Positions 43,670 through 54,289 of a DNA stretch of 64,000 nt are shown piece by piece. The DNA lies in NCBI GenBank assembly GCA_003290165.1, contig QNQO01000546.1, positions 186,001 to 250,000 on the forward strand, given 5' to 3'. The notes below the pieces were generated by a model. The model saw nothing but the letters and a program-made list of their open reading frames with translations. It did no database searches and had not been told where the DNA came from. Each line of letters starts with the position of its first letter. Positions within the stretch are counted from its first letter, which is position 1. Made by a program: the position numbers and the translations under genes. Source of the stretch: Berberis thunbergii (taxonomy: Eukaryota; Streptophyta; Magnoliopsida; Ranunculales; Berberidaceae).

Positions 43670-46467
43670 CTGGCAAGACACATTCAAGTCAAGAACAACC
43701 AAAGAAAGTCGAACAAATCAACGAAGACTGATTCTGCAAACTTGATTATTTGTATTGAATGCTTCTGTGAAAATTACAATGGAAGGATTGAAATGTAAAG
43801 GCAGTATTTGAGATTGCCACTCTCCTCAATGAGCAAAGATCAATTGTACTCAGTTATTACAGAAATGAATGAATGTTATTTCCCAAACTTGCGGTTGCTA
43901 CCACCAAATGGTACCATCCGTAGTGACTTGTCCCTTGGAAAACAAGGGGTACTCTAAAAAATTTCTTAGGGCATCAGGTAGGGATGTTCAATTTTACTAC
44001 AACTACTCAATATAAAACTGTTCATCTAAAGATAATCAACAAAGATTTGACTTTTTTTACTATGCAATTATTTTATCTAGTCAAACAAAAATTGGAAAAA
44101 GAGTAAATTATACTTCTCTAACAATATCACCCAGATTACTTTATTTCTCCATCTCTTAGTCCTCACCTTACTCCCTCCCACACCTAAAATTGATCTCCCA
44201 GTATAATTCGGTCACCGACCTCGAGGGAGGAAACAACCATGCTGGGAAAACAGGCACACTCTTCTTAATCGAAAAAGTTTTTTATTTTCTGGATATCCAT
44301 GTAAGAAAGCGAAGCAAAAACATGGCTACCACAGGTGAGAGAGTAACATTCGAAGGCCTTCAATAGCCAAATAGTTCCAATCACCATCATAAAAGCTCCC
44401 TCACCAACCACTGAACTACCTCTTTCCCTTTCAACTAACCCTCAATCTTTTAGGAAACTCAAACACTTCGCTGTAATATTCAATCAGAATCTCTACTAAC
44501 TGCAACAACTTCATAAGTTACAGCCTAAATACCCTTGTCACACTCGTGCGGTGCTATCCAAGCCCAATATATCAAGTTTTTAAAGACGATGCACACAATT
44601 TTAATTCCACATTTATAAAAGAAATAATAAATACAAATTCATATTAAAAAGGCTTTGTATCAATAGGGTTTCAACAAATGGCCATTCTTAAACAGGCTGG
44701 GTGCAATCTGCCTTTAGACAACAACAGACATGTCACGAGCAATGATATTGTCCCCAACCTAGACACTTGTGGCTCTCATGTGTGGGATTTGTACTAAGCA
44801 GACTCTACCGCCCCCAAATCTCTTCACTGTTGAGAAAAATGTCTAATCCTTATTAACAACACAAGATGTGACTTGTTAACCCATGTGGGACAAATTCGCA
44901 TGCTCAAATTGAGCCACATATGCAATAGAGGTGAGGTTCAGGTTGGCGAAATATGGCATGACAAGAATCTGACATGAAACAAATCTAACACGGCGCAACC
45001 CACCCATTTATAAGCAATGTCCAGCCAAATTGTAAGAAATGGTAAAGCACTCCAATAAATAGCCTTGCACTTACAAAATCGACTAAAATATTTCAACATT
45101 ACGAAGGTTTAGAAGGTAATTTTTATCTTCACAAGAGATATCTTGAAATGTGGCATACACCATACAATGGTTATATTGTCATTGTGATATCATGCAAGAA
45201 GAAATGGAAGTTAAATAATAGACTGAAATGCTAATGTAAACTAAACTATTGTATGTTTATTTTGTAGGTTTAATAAATTTTTATTAGAAACCCCTCATTA
45301 CATTAAAATAAATTACTCAAATAACTGCAATTCAGGTTTTTGTAGAATGCTCCTTGTAAATCACCAAAGACAACAACAGAGGGAGTAAATACTGGTTCTC
45401 CTATGTATCATTAAAGTTGACTCTATTAGAATATCCCCAAAATCCCAGTTCAACCTATAATAAATTGAATCTTAGCTATTAAAAGTCAGAACACATAATA
45501 TAAAAAGAAAACAAATAGACTGAAAGGAAAAATCATAAACTTCATATTTGATTGGTACTATACCAAACTCGACATTCCGATAAAGATCATCAAGTATCCA
45601 AGTTATAAACTTTTGGTCTGTCTAATCATCAAATCCTTCACTAAACATTAATACATCTACATAAACAGAGCTAAACAAAAGAACAAAATTCTCACCAAAA
45701 ATAAACAACTTGACCCCAAAGCGTGAAAACCCTTTATCAACTTCAGCTTCCGGACTGCAAAATCAAACTCATTTATCAAAAATTTCATCTCATAAATCAA
45801 AATCCTATTTTCTAACTAGTCCCCAAGAAAACCCTCATAAACTACAACAAAACTGTAAATCCCAAACTGATAAAATGATCCCAATCCATACAAACAAATT
45901 CAAACCCATATTCATTTCAATCCATACAAACAAAAAAAATCCCATTATGTTCGTAGAATCTAACCAATGATTTTGGTTTTGTTTTTAGCAGAAATGAACA
46001 GATAAGACATTGAAAGCAAGAGTAGAAAATGGAGATTGAATGAGAGATCACAGATTGAGTAACATTCACTTTCAAGAAGAATTCAACAATCAAACAAAAT
46101 GCTCATTGTAAAAAAAAACAAATCATCGATCCCTAATTTCATCCTAAATAAAAGAGAACCCTGATGAACCCTAATTTCATCATAAATAAAAGAGAGAGAG
46201 AGAGAGAGAGAGAGTACCTGTTCGGTTGCAGTGGCTGTCGATTTTGAAGTCGAGGGAGGAGCAGGGAAGTCGAGGGAGGAGCAGGGAAGGAGGGGAGGAG
46301 GGAAGTCGAGGGAGGGAGCAGGGAGAAGTCGAGTCGAGGGAGGGAGCAGTTCGATGGAGGGAACCGTCGAGGGGGAGATCGAATTTGCGAAATTTTTGTC
46401 GATGAAAGTCGAGGAAGGAAGGTCGAGCGCCAAAAATAGCCCGCCCAATTTATTTTTGCTTTTCATG
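43670..46467. other. CACTA 5' interior, promoter/leader side
   Basis: No gene is recognised. A (GA)n run lies at about 46,190-46,215, followed by a GGAGGGAGCAGG-type purine repeat (46,250-46,345). Being at the 5' side of all minus-strand genes, this region should hold the element's promoter and leader. Confidence 0.4.
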
Positions 46468-46860
46468 TAGCCACGGTTTTTAGCCGTTGCTAAAGCTAGC
46501 CACGGTTTAAAACCGTTGCTAAATTTATTTTTGCAACGGTTTTTAGCCGTTGCTAGCTCTAGCCACGGTTTAGAACCGTTGCTAATTTTTTTTGTTGCAA
46601 CGGTTTTTAGCTGTTGCTAGCTCTAGCCACGGTTTAGAACCGTTGCTAATTTTTTTTTTGCAATGGTTTTGGGCCGTTGCGAACACTTCCCACAGTCTAT
46701 AGCCGTTGCTACTATTAGTAACAGTTTTAAACCGTGCCAAATATACCAACGGTTTTAAACCGTGGCCAGGGTGTTTATTAGCCACGGTTTTAAGCCGTTG
46801 GTACATATAGCTACGGTTTTTAGCCGTGGCAAATGTACCAACGGTTTAAAACCGTGGGCA
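46468..46860. repeat. CACTA subterminal repeats, right block
   Basis: About a dozen and a half units such as AGCCACGGTTTAGAACCGTTGC alternate in orientation, with the same cores (AACGGTT, CCGTGGC) as the left block. The right block is about half as long as the left one. Confidence 0.88.
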
Positions 46861-46865
46861 GCTCG

Positions 46866-46895
46866 GCGTAGCTAAATGGCCCTTTTGGTGTAGTG
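46866..46895 (-). repeat. CACTA terminal inverted repeat, right
   Basis: The minus strand begins CACTACACCAAAAGGGCC and pairs with the left terminus. It is followed on the plus strand by the TAA duplication. Confidence 0.93.
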
Positions 46896-47740
46896 TAACG
46901 ATGTGAGCTTTTTAATAATTAAATATATAATTTAACCTTTTAATGTTTGTATTGACCATTGTGGTGAGCGTGTCTTGTATAATATATGTGTCGGTTGCAC
47001 TCCCGCAAAGTACATAATTTTTTGCTAAATATCATGTTCTGAACACCCTCACCACCATCCCCACTTCTGCCCTGACTCAGTTTTGAAGTGTAAGTCTATT
47101 ATAAGGTAAATATATATACTATAAATTTTAGGGTGTTAGATTCACTCAATTTTGAATCAGTTGAGAAAATTTTCAAACATCGAGAGTGAGTTCTCTTCCA
47201 AACTTTGAATTCGCAAAAACATGAAATTTAGAGTTTTTTTTTTATTAAATAAGCAATAAGATGCCCATCTCAATTTTTTTTCTTGGTATGATGTGGAAAA
47301 ATACTAAGGACATGAAATACATTAAAAGCTTTTAATGATAAAAAATATATTTTTAATATTTTTGCGCTTGTATTGATCATTGATTTTCTTAGAATACGAG
47401 TTCTTTGTGTGAATATGCCTTGAGAAACCCTTTTCATTCATCTAAAGAAAAATTGAAAAATATTAACAACGTAAAATGCATTAGACTTTTTTTTTTAATA
47501 ATAAGACATATTTCTCAAAATTTAACATTTGTATTGATAATTGGTTTTGTTGAAAAGATCTTCACAAATGCATTTCAACGATACTAAGTTTATCAAAATC
47601 TGACATACTACATAGATGGTTTTGATAATTTTCATTTTAAGAAAAAAGAAAACACAATACTTTCTCTCTCCGCCACGTGTACATTCCACTAACTTTTTCA
47701 CAAATTTTTTTATTTTCTTTGCCCTTCTACATGTTTTATA

Positions 47741-47770
47741 CTAGTATAATACCCGTGCCGTTGACACTCC
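47741..47770 (-). other. Helitron-like 3' terminus 1
   Basis: The minus strand reads GTGTCAACGGCACGGG then TATTATACTAG and T. A short GC stem followed about 10 nt later by CTAG at an A/T site is the layout of a Helitron 3' end. Confidence 0.5.
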
Positions 47771-48147
47771 CACAAAATATATAATTTTTATTTTTTTGCT
47801 AAATATCATGTCCCGAATGTTATCATCCCCACTTTTGCGCTCAATCAGTTTTGATGTGCAAGCATATTCTAAGATAAAAATATATACTGTAAACTTTAGG
47901 GTTAGATTCACTCAAAATTTGAATTGGTTTGGGAAAATTCAAACATCGAGATTGAGTTTTTCCCCAAACTTTGAATTCGTCTAAACATGAAATTTAAGGT
48001 TTTTGTTTAAATATGTGATAAGATGCCCATCTCAATTTTTTGCCTGATATTGAAAAATATTAAAAATGTGAAATATATTAGAATTTTTTACTAATAAAAT
48101 ATATATTTAACATTTTAACAAATGTATTAGTCATTGGTGGTGAGTGT

Positions 48148-48175
48148 CTAGTATAATACCCGTGCCGTTAGAACT
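48148..48175 (-). other. Helitron-like 3' terminus 2
   Basis: The minus strand reads TCTAACGGCACGGG then TATTATACTAG, nearly the same as the terminus at 47,741 and 407 bp from it. Confidence 0.5.
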
Positions 48176-49046
48176 CTCGCAAAGTACATTATTTTTTTTG
48201 CTAAATATCATGTTCTGAACACCATCACTACCATCCTCACTTTTGCCCTCAATCAGTTTTGAAGTGCAAGTCTATTCTAAGGATATATAGATATACTATA
48301 AATTTTAGGGTGTTAAACTCGCTGAAATTTTGAATCAATTGAGAAAAATATTTAAACGTCGATAATGAGTTCTCCTCCAAACTTTGAATTCACCAAAACA
48401 TGAAATTCAGAGTTTTTTTGTTAAATGTTCAATAAAATGTCCATCTCAATTTTTTTATTTGGTATAATGTTAAAAATACTAATGATGTGAAATACATTAA
48501 AAAACATTTATGATAAAATATACATTTTATTTTAGCGAATGTATTGATCATTGATTTTCTTAGAATTAGAGTTCTTTATGTGAATATGCCTTGAGAAACC
48601 CATTTCATTCATCTGAAACAAAATTGAAATATATTAATGGCATGAAATGCATTAGACATTTTTTTAATAATAAAACTTATATTTTTCAAAATTTAGCGCT
48701 TGTATTGATAATTGGTTTTGTTAGAAAAATCTTCAAAAATGTATTTCAACGATACTAAGTTTATCAAAATTCGACAACTACGTAGATAGTTATGATAATT
48801 TTCATATTGAGAAAAAAAAATCACAATAGTTTCTCTCTCTGCCACATGTACATTCTACTAACATTTTTTTTTCATTTTATTTGCTCTTTAACATATCTTA
48901 TATTTACAAACCTGTCATTGTAGAAAAAGAATCTCAACCATTAACACATTTTCCAACTTTCAATCCTAGCCATCTTTTATCTCTAATCCTTAGTTTGTCT
49001 CAGTCAATGGTGAATAGTAAAATATCAGTCTAAATTGTAATATAGA

Positions 49047-49078
49047 CTAGGGTATTTTCTGTGCCGTTGGCACGATAG
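49047..49078 (-). other. Helitron-like 3' terminus 3
   Basis: The minus strand has the stem CGTGCCAACGGCACAG, then AAAATACCCTAGT. The stem CGTGCC/GGCACA and the CTAG end are intact. Confidence 0.5.
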
Positions 49079-49396
49079 AAAGTGTGTCGTTATATTAGGG
49101 GTCAAAATTGGTTAATATTTTTATAATTTGAAACAAAAAAAGTTTCAAAAAGTGAAAACTGGAGTTCGAGTTCGTTATTTGTATATGCCATGGGAAGCCC
49201 TTCTAATTTATTTGAAAATCTTGAAAATACTCTTAGCGTGCAATGTATTAGATTTTTTTAAATGTATACTATGTAAAATGCATATTTTTATAACTTAAAT
49301 GTTTATATTGATTATTGGCTTTGTTGCAAATATCTTAAAAAATGCATTCTAACGATATCAAGTTTAATAAAATCTGATAATTTAGTAGATAGTTAT
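49079..49396. repeat. Helitron-like body, left of the solo LTR
   Basis: This is AT-rich sequence related to the units to the left (for example 'gattattggctttgttgcaaatatctt'). It is interrupted at 49,396 by the solo LTR and continues at 51,411. Confidence 0.5.
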
Positions 49397-51405
49397 TGAT
49401 GCGAGTTTAATCGACCTAAATTAATAGGCTAATTTGACCCACTTGTAATAACCACAAGTGCACGGTGCCTAACTGGTAGACAATGGTAAGTATGGGTCGA
49501 TCCCACGAGGAAGGTGGATTAAATTGAATTTTAGAAATTATCTAAACTAATTTTAATGAAAATGGGGTTGCAGCATTTTTAAAGCTAAACTAAAAATAAA
49601 TTTAAAAATAAAAAAAATAAAAGAAAAGAAAAAGGTGGATTTTGTGGGCTTGGACTCACTAATGAGTTAGCAAAAATTATTTAAATCTAAATTACTGAAT
49701 TTAAAAACGAGAAGCTTTAGGAATGAGAATCCCTTGCTTACACCGAATATGTGATCGTTAAAATCCAATTAAATTATATCATGTTTCTATCAAACATTAA
49801 CAAAGTATTTCAAGCAAAAGCAAGTTATCAAAAAACTTTCAGAAATAAATTGTAATTAACAATTAAGCACACAATTCAGTAAAATCAATCACAATAAGTT
49901 ATACAACCCATTTAGTTTGTTGTAAACTCGATGTGGTGGTACTAAGCAGTTGGTCAGAACACGAATCCCGAGAAAATGAAGTACACAAGCTCTGTGGTAG
50001 TACAGAGAGAAATCAGGGGTGCAAATAGCGAAATTAGATTTAAATCACTCCCGCGCCTTTGCTACAGTGCCTTTCGTCTCCAACGCGACAGCGCATCTCG
50101 CGGTGCTGTTCTTCGCTCCTCGCGAGCGTCCTCCTGCTCCAACCTGGCCCAGACCTGCAAAATAGAGAAAGGGATGGAAAATCGGTGAGAGAGGTGTAAT
50201 GAAAACTCAGAAAAAATCAAAACAAAGAGCGGTGGCGGAGCCCTGTTTTTGCTCTTGTCGCGGCGGTTGCGTGCTGGCTGACGCGCCGCTTGTGACGGTG
50301 GTCGTGAAAGAGGGATGCAGGAAGGAGCTCTAGATGAAGAAAGGAACAGAGAAGAGGAGGAACAGTGGCAGCGGCGAGGCGGAACAAAGCCGCTGTGAGG
50401 CTCTGTTTCGCGGCGTGGTGGTGGTTCTCGGTCTATTGTGATGCGGGAACAGAGAGAGCGAGGTGGAGGAGGGATAAAAATAGGAAGGAAGGCCGAGAAA
50501 GAGGAGTAAGGTCTGTGACGAGGCGGAGGTCTGGCGCGAAACATGGTTGTCACTCCCCTGTTTCGTGGTGGTGGCGGTGCTCGGGTGATGGTGGTTGAGA
50601 GCGAGAGAGAGAGAGACGATGAGATGAAGGGTAATGGTGGTGATGGCGAGGTGATGTTTTTAACGTGAAAAAATGTTGTCACGCCCTTGTTTCACGGTGA
50701 TTAGTGGCGATGGTGGTCTTTTTCGTGGTGTGCGGGGTGGCTGATGGTGGGAGAACGAGATGGTAGTGGTGGCTGTGTGGACAGGGGAGAGGAGCAGTGA
50801 CAGGGAGATGTCTGATGCGAAACAGGGTTGTCACTCCCTTGTTTCGTGGTGGTGACGGTGCTCGCACAGTGGTGGCAGGGTGAGGTGGTGATGGTGGTGG
50901 CTCTGGTGTGATGAAAATCACGTTTTGAGGAAGAGGGTTTAATTTTCTGTAATTTTTATTTTCCCTTCTCTTCCTCCCTTTCTCATCCATTGAATTTTTG
51001 TATTTAAAGAGAATTAGGAGAAAATGAATATGGACAGGTTCAGGAGAGTGTTCAATGAGTGATTTAAGGAAAAAAAATAAATCAGAATCTTTGGTGATTG
51101 AGGGAATGTGTCTAGGGTTTGATTGGGCTTAGCATTGGATTTGGATTTAAGTTATGGGCTTAGTTTTGGGTTTATGGGTTAGGTTTTGGGTTTAGGTTAT
51201 GGGCTTAGGTTGTGTGACCACTTTGTACCACCGCTAGAATCGACCAATTGTTGTTCCTTAACTTGTCGCCTTAATATGATTTCATCGTTTACGCTCAAAT
51301 TCCTACAAAGACATGAAAACGAAATAATTACTATAAAATATAATAATCGAAACACTAACATATATAAATTGAGGGATATATTATGTAATAATTATGTGAA
51401 TATCA
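49397..51405 (-). mobile_element. 2.0-kb solo LTR, minus orientation, TSD GTTAT
   Basis: The sequence starts TGATGCGAG and ends GAATATCA on the plus strand, 2,009 bp, with GTTAT at both flanks (49,392-49,396 and 51,406-51,410). It is the inverted relative of 22,717-24,738: both encode the shadow peptide HENEI...NRNTNIYKLRDILCNNYVN at the same end. The CT-rich leader (here GA-rich on plus, 50,060-50,940) is also shared. The GTGGGATCGACC motif lies near 49,496 on the minus strand. Confidence 0.9.
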
Positions 51406-51476
51406 GTTATGACAGTTTTAATTTTGAGTAAAAAATACACAAAAATTTCTCTACACCGCATGTACATTCTACCAAC

Positions 51477-51640
51477 AACAATTCTAGGTAGTCAGGCCAG
51501 CCAACCATTTTTTTGCCAGGGTTGGGCCCTTTTACAATTTTTTCTATAAATAATGTTTTAAAAATAAGGGGTAAAATTGTAAAATGGCCTAACTCGGGCC
51601 AAAAAATGGCTGGCTGTCCTGGCTACCTAGCAAAATTGTT
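51477..51640. mobile_element. 164-bp MITE
   Basis: Inverted ends read AACAATTCTAGGTAGTCAGG and (reverse complement of the right end) AACAATTTTGCTAGGTAGCC. Inner repeats of CCAGCCAACCATTTTTT and GGCCAAAAAATGGCTGG extend the pairing. The flanks ctaccaac and ctaccaaa form an 8-bp near-duplication. The 8-9-bp duplication would fit hAT or Mutator-type MITEs. It has no coding capacity. Confidence 0.75.
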
Positions 51641-51814
51641 CTACCAAATTTTTGTTTATCATTTACTCATTTTCTTTGCCCTTCTATATGTGTTATAATT
51701 ACAACACATGCCATTATAGAGAATGAATTTCAACCTTCAAGATCTTTCCAACTCTCAATCTTAGTTCTCTTTTATTTCGAAATAGTGAAACATCATTCTG
51801 ATTTGTAATATAGA

Positions 51815-51838
51815 CTAGGGTCTCCGTGTCGTTGGCAT
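51815..51838 (-). other. Helitron-like 3' terminus 4
   Basis: The minus strand reads ATGCCAACGACACGGAGA then CCCTAGT, a mutated version of the terminus at 49,047. Confidence 0.4.
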
Positions 51839-52175
51839 ATTAAAAGATTAAATTTTATCAAAACATAATCACCTGTAAGTTTTCACTCTTCATACTTACA
51901 TGCCTAATCACCATCATCAACAATTGCAGAAAAATAAATAAATATCAAAATGTTGGGTATGGGAATCAAACCCATGCAATCTTATTGGGGATTGATTGAA
52001 GGTAACTTAGCAATGCTAAGTCCCAACCATTAGATGAAACGAATCTCAAACCATTAAATGAAACTTATCTATTTGTGCTTTAAATTGTAAGTGATTTGTT
52101 AGATTCATATATTTAGGTAAATCTCTGCCATCTTTTATCTCCAACCTCAAACACCCTTTTGATTTGTAACAGAGA

Positions 52176-52205
52176 CTAGGGTATTTCTCGTGCCGTTGGC
52201 ACTAT
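52176..52205 (-). other. Helitron-like 3' terminus 5
   Basis: The minus strand reads GTGCCAACGGCACGAG then AAATACCCTAGT, with a perfect short stem. Confidence 0.5.
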
Positions 52206-52848
52206 CCTACGGTGTTAATTATTTTCATCGTGGCTTATCTTTCTATCGTGCCTCTCAGGACTTATAACGTGTTGAAAAATCTCTCGGCATGCCTCTAGAG
52301 ATTTTAGATCAATATGTTATTAACTACTGGTACGTGAGCTTAAACTAAACCATTTATAAGATAAAATGGATTAAATAGCTTACCCACCCCTTCAATGTGT
52401 AATTAAACATTCTTTGTAAATAAAACAAAGTGAAAAAATGAAAAATTAGAGTGCAATTGAACTATTCCACCATTCAACATGTAATTGAATTGTTCCACAG
52501 AGGGAATTAATTGATACACTTCTCCTCCATATGAAACTCAAATAAATAACAATAATTGAGTAAGGAATTTATCACGAACCCATTTATTCAATTAATAATT
52601 AAATATTACATTTAAAATTTTTTATCTAATAAATATATATTGTCGTTCATACCCCAAAGTTGCCGCACATGTACCATTACCACTAAACATATTTTTTTTA
52701 ATATCTATCATGGCATTCATCTTTTTAATATCTATTGCGGCATTATCTCAACCACAAATATTTAGTTTTTCTGTAATGATAGCTTAAACTAAATTAATCA
52801 CAATTTTTTCTGGAATTTTAACAGTCTACCTTGTTTTTCAATAATTTT
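52206..52848. other. AT-rich spacer
   Basis: No gene is seen. It ends at the duplication flanking the hAT element. Confidence 0.4.
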
Positions 52849-52856
52849 CCAATACT

Positions 52857-53915
52857 AGGGATGGCAACAGGACGGATTGGGGTAGATTTGGACAAATCCA
52901 TCCCTGCCCCGCTGAAGATCACGGATCCCCAAATCCGCCCCGAATATTTGTTTATACAAAATTATAAAAACTAACCCCGATCTGAATGAACTGACAGATA
53001 TCCGCCCCACCCGAATATCCGTTAAAAAATCTTTTTTTATCAACATCAATAGTTCAATACCAGATAAATAACTCAGTAACAAAGCCATACAAAATTCATA
53101 AAAAAATTCAACATCAGAGATCTCAAATCTCATATCAGATCAGATCAGTAACAACATCAGAGATCTTAGATCTAATATCAGTAACAAAAATAGCAAGAAA
53201 ATCATACAACAATGGGACCAGTTACATGATGCATTTTAAGAAACAAACCGGTGTCTCGCTCCTCAACATCTACAGATCAAGAAGTTATAGATCTCAGAAC
53301 TAAACATCTAGAGATCTTATAGAGATGGCTGGGGAGGGGAGAGGGAGGCGGCCAGGATGGTGGTTCTTTCGAAGCATAGAGATGGAGATGAGGCCCGACA
53401 GAAGCAGTTTCTTCATCATTTCCACCGTTCACTCTCCCAACTCTCGAAATCAATTGAAACCATGGGAAGGCATCAACAATCGCTATGTCTCTGTAGCGCC
53501 CCTCCAAGTTACAACATGAAGGCTTGTTGTTGGTGAGCCAAATTACTCAGAAGGAAGAAGGAGAGGCGATATAAGCAGAACGAAGAAGAAATAGAAGGAA
53601 GGAGAGGCGATAGAAGAAGAAATAAGAGGCACTGGAAGAAGAAGGGTTTACTCTTTACTCTCTTCTTTTAATACTGAAGAAATTAGGTTTAGGGTTACTC
53701 TTCTTTTAATACTGAAGGGTATTTTAGTAATAACACAAGATAAACGGATATCCGTGGGGCGAATATGGCCAAATCCGTATCCTCCTCGTATATTCAACGA
53801 ATATTGTTTGGATCCCCGAAACCACTCGAAAACCCATTTAACCGCATCCAAATCCGCCCCATTCGGATCGGGTGGGGCGGATATCCGTGAAAATCCGCCC
53901 CACTGCCAACCCCAT
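52857..53915. mobile_element. Non-autonomous hAT element, about 1.06 kb
   Basis: The left end AGGGATGGCAACAGGACGG and the right end (GGATATCCGTGAAAATCCGC then CCCACTGCCA) match the element at 29,142-29,936. The flanks ccaatact (52,849-52,856) and ccattact (53,916-53,923) form an 8-bp duplication with one mismatch. The middle (53,030-53,700) differs from the other copy and shows no transposase. Confidence 0.85.
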
Positions 53916-53923
53916 CCATTACT

Positions 53924-54289
53924 AAAATTTGTCATACCTTGTAAATTCGCATTTGTAATTTATTGTTATTGCATTTGTAATTCTTCAAATATACACAAAT
54001 GAACCACTATAACATTGTTCTACATGCTAAATGTTTGAGTAAACAACAAAATATAATATTTTTTGCGAAATTTCGACAGAGTATCTTGTTTTTTCATTCC
54101 TACACTAAAACCTGTCATATAGTAAAATTGCATCTATCATTTTCTAAACCCAAGCATACACAAATAACCATTCTAGTGGTACTCCAAGTTTGAATATAAC
54201 TATGACAATCATATTATGTTAAATAAAATGCAAATTAGTCACCAATTGAAAATATATCAATAAAGCAATTATTTGTTAGCATTTCTAGG
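53924..54289. other. AT-rich spacer
   Basis: No gene is recognised. It contains only short random frames. Confidence 0.4.

Larger units (their letters stand above)
31296..46895 (-). mobile_element. 15.6-kb CACTA (En/Spm) transposon with captured host genes
   Basis: The ends read CACTACACCAAAAACCCCC (plus, 31,296) and CACTACACCAAAAGGGCC (minus, 46,895). They have 13 identical terminal bases and a 3-bp target duplication TAA at 31,293-31,295 and 46,896-46,898. Both ends carry subterminal repeat blocks. The minus strand encodes an intact TnpA-like gene (40,027-41,697), a transposase remnant without its catalytic core (41,973-42,644) and fragments of at least five host genes. Intact ends and a perfect duplication suggest a relatively recent insertion. 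Because the catalytic transposase is missing, movement would need a transposase supplied in trans. Confidence 0.95.
46896..49046 (-). repeat. Array of Helitron-like repeat units
   Basis: Sequence blocks such as 'gctaaatatcatgt(t/c)c(t/c)gaac', 'cactcaattttgaatcagttg' and 'gatgcccatctcaattttt' recur at about 47,030-47,290, 47,800-48,050 and 48,200-48,470. They also recur to the left of the CACTA element (31,030-31,290). Unit starts coincide with terminus-like motifs at 47,741 and 48,148. Units are about 0.4-0.9 kb and contain no ORF. Confidence 0.7.

Noticed and set aside
46083..46466. A 127-codon minus-strand ORF rich in S, P and L
   Set aside because: It spans the (GA)n and GGAGGGAGCAGG repeats of the CACTA leader. 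Low complexity, no family match.
50062..50682. A 206-codon minus-strand ORF
   Set aside because: It is CT-rich leader sequence of a solo LTR, rich in S, P and R, with no family signature.
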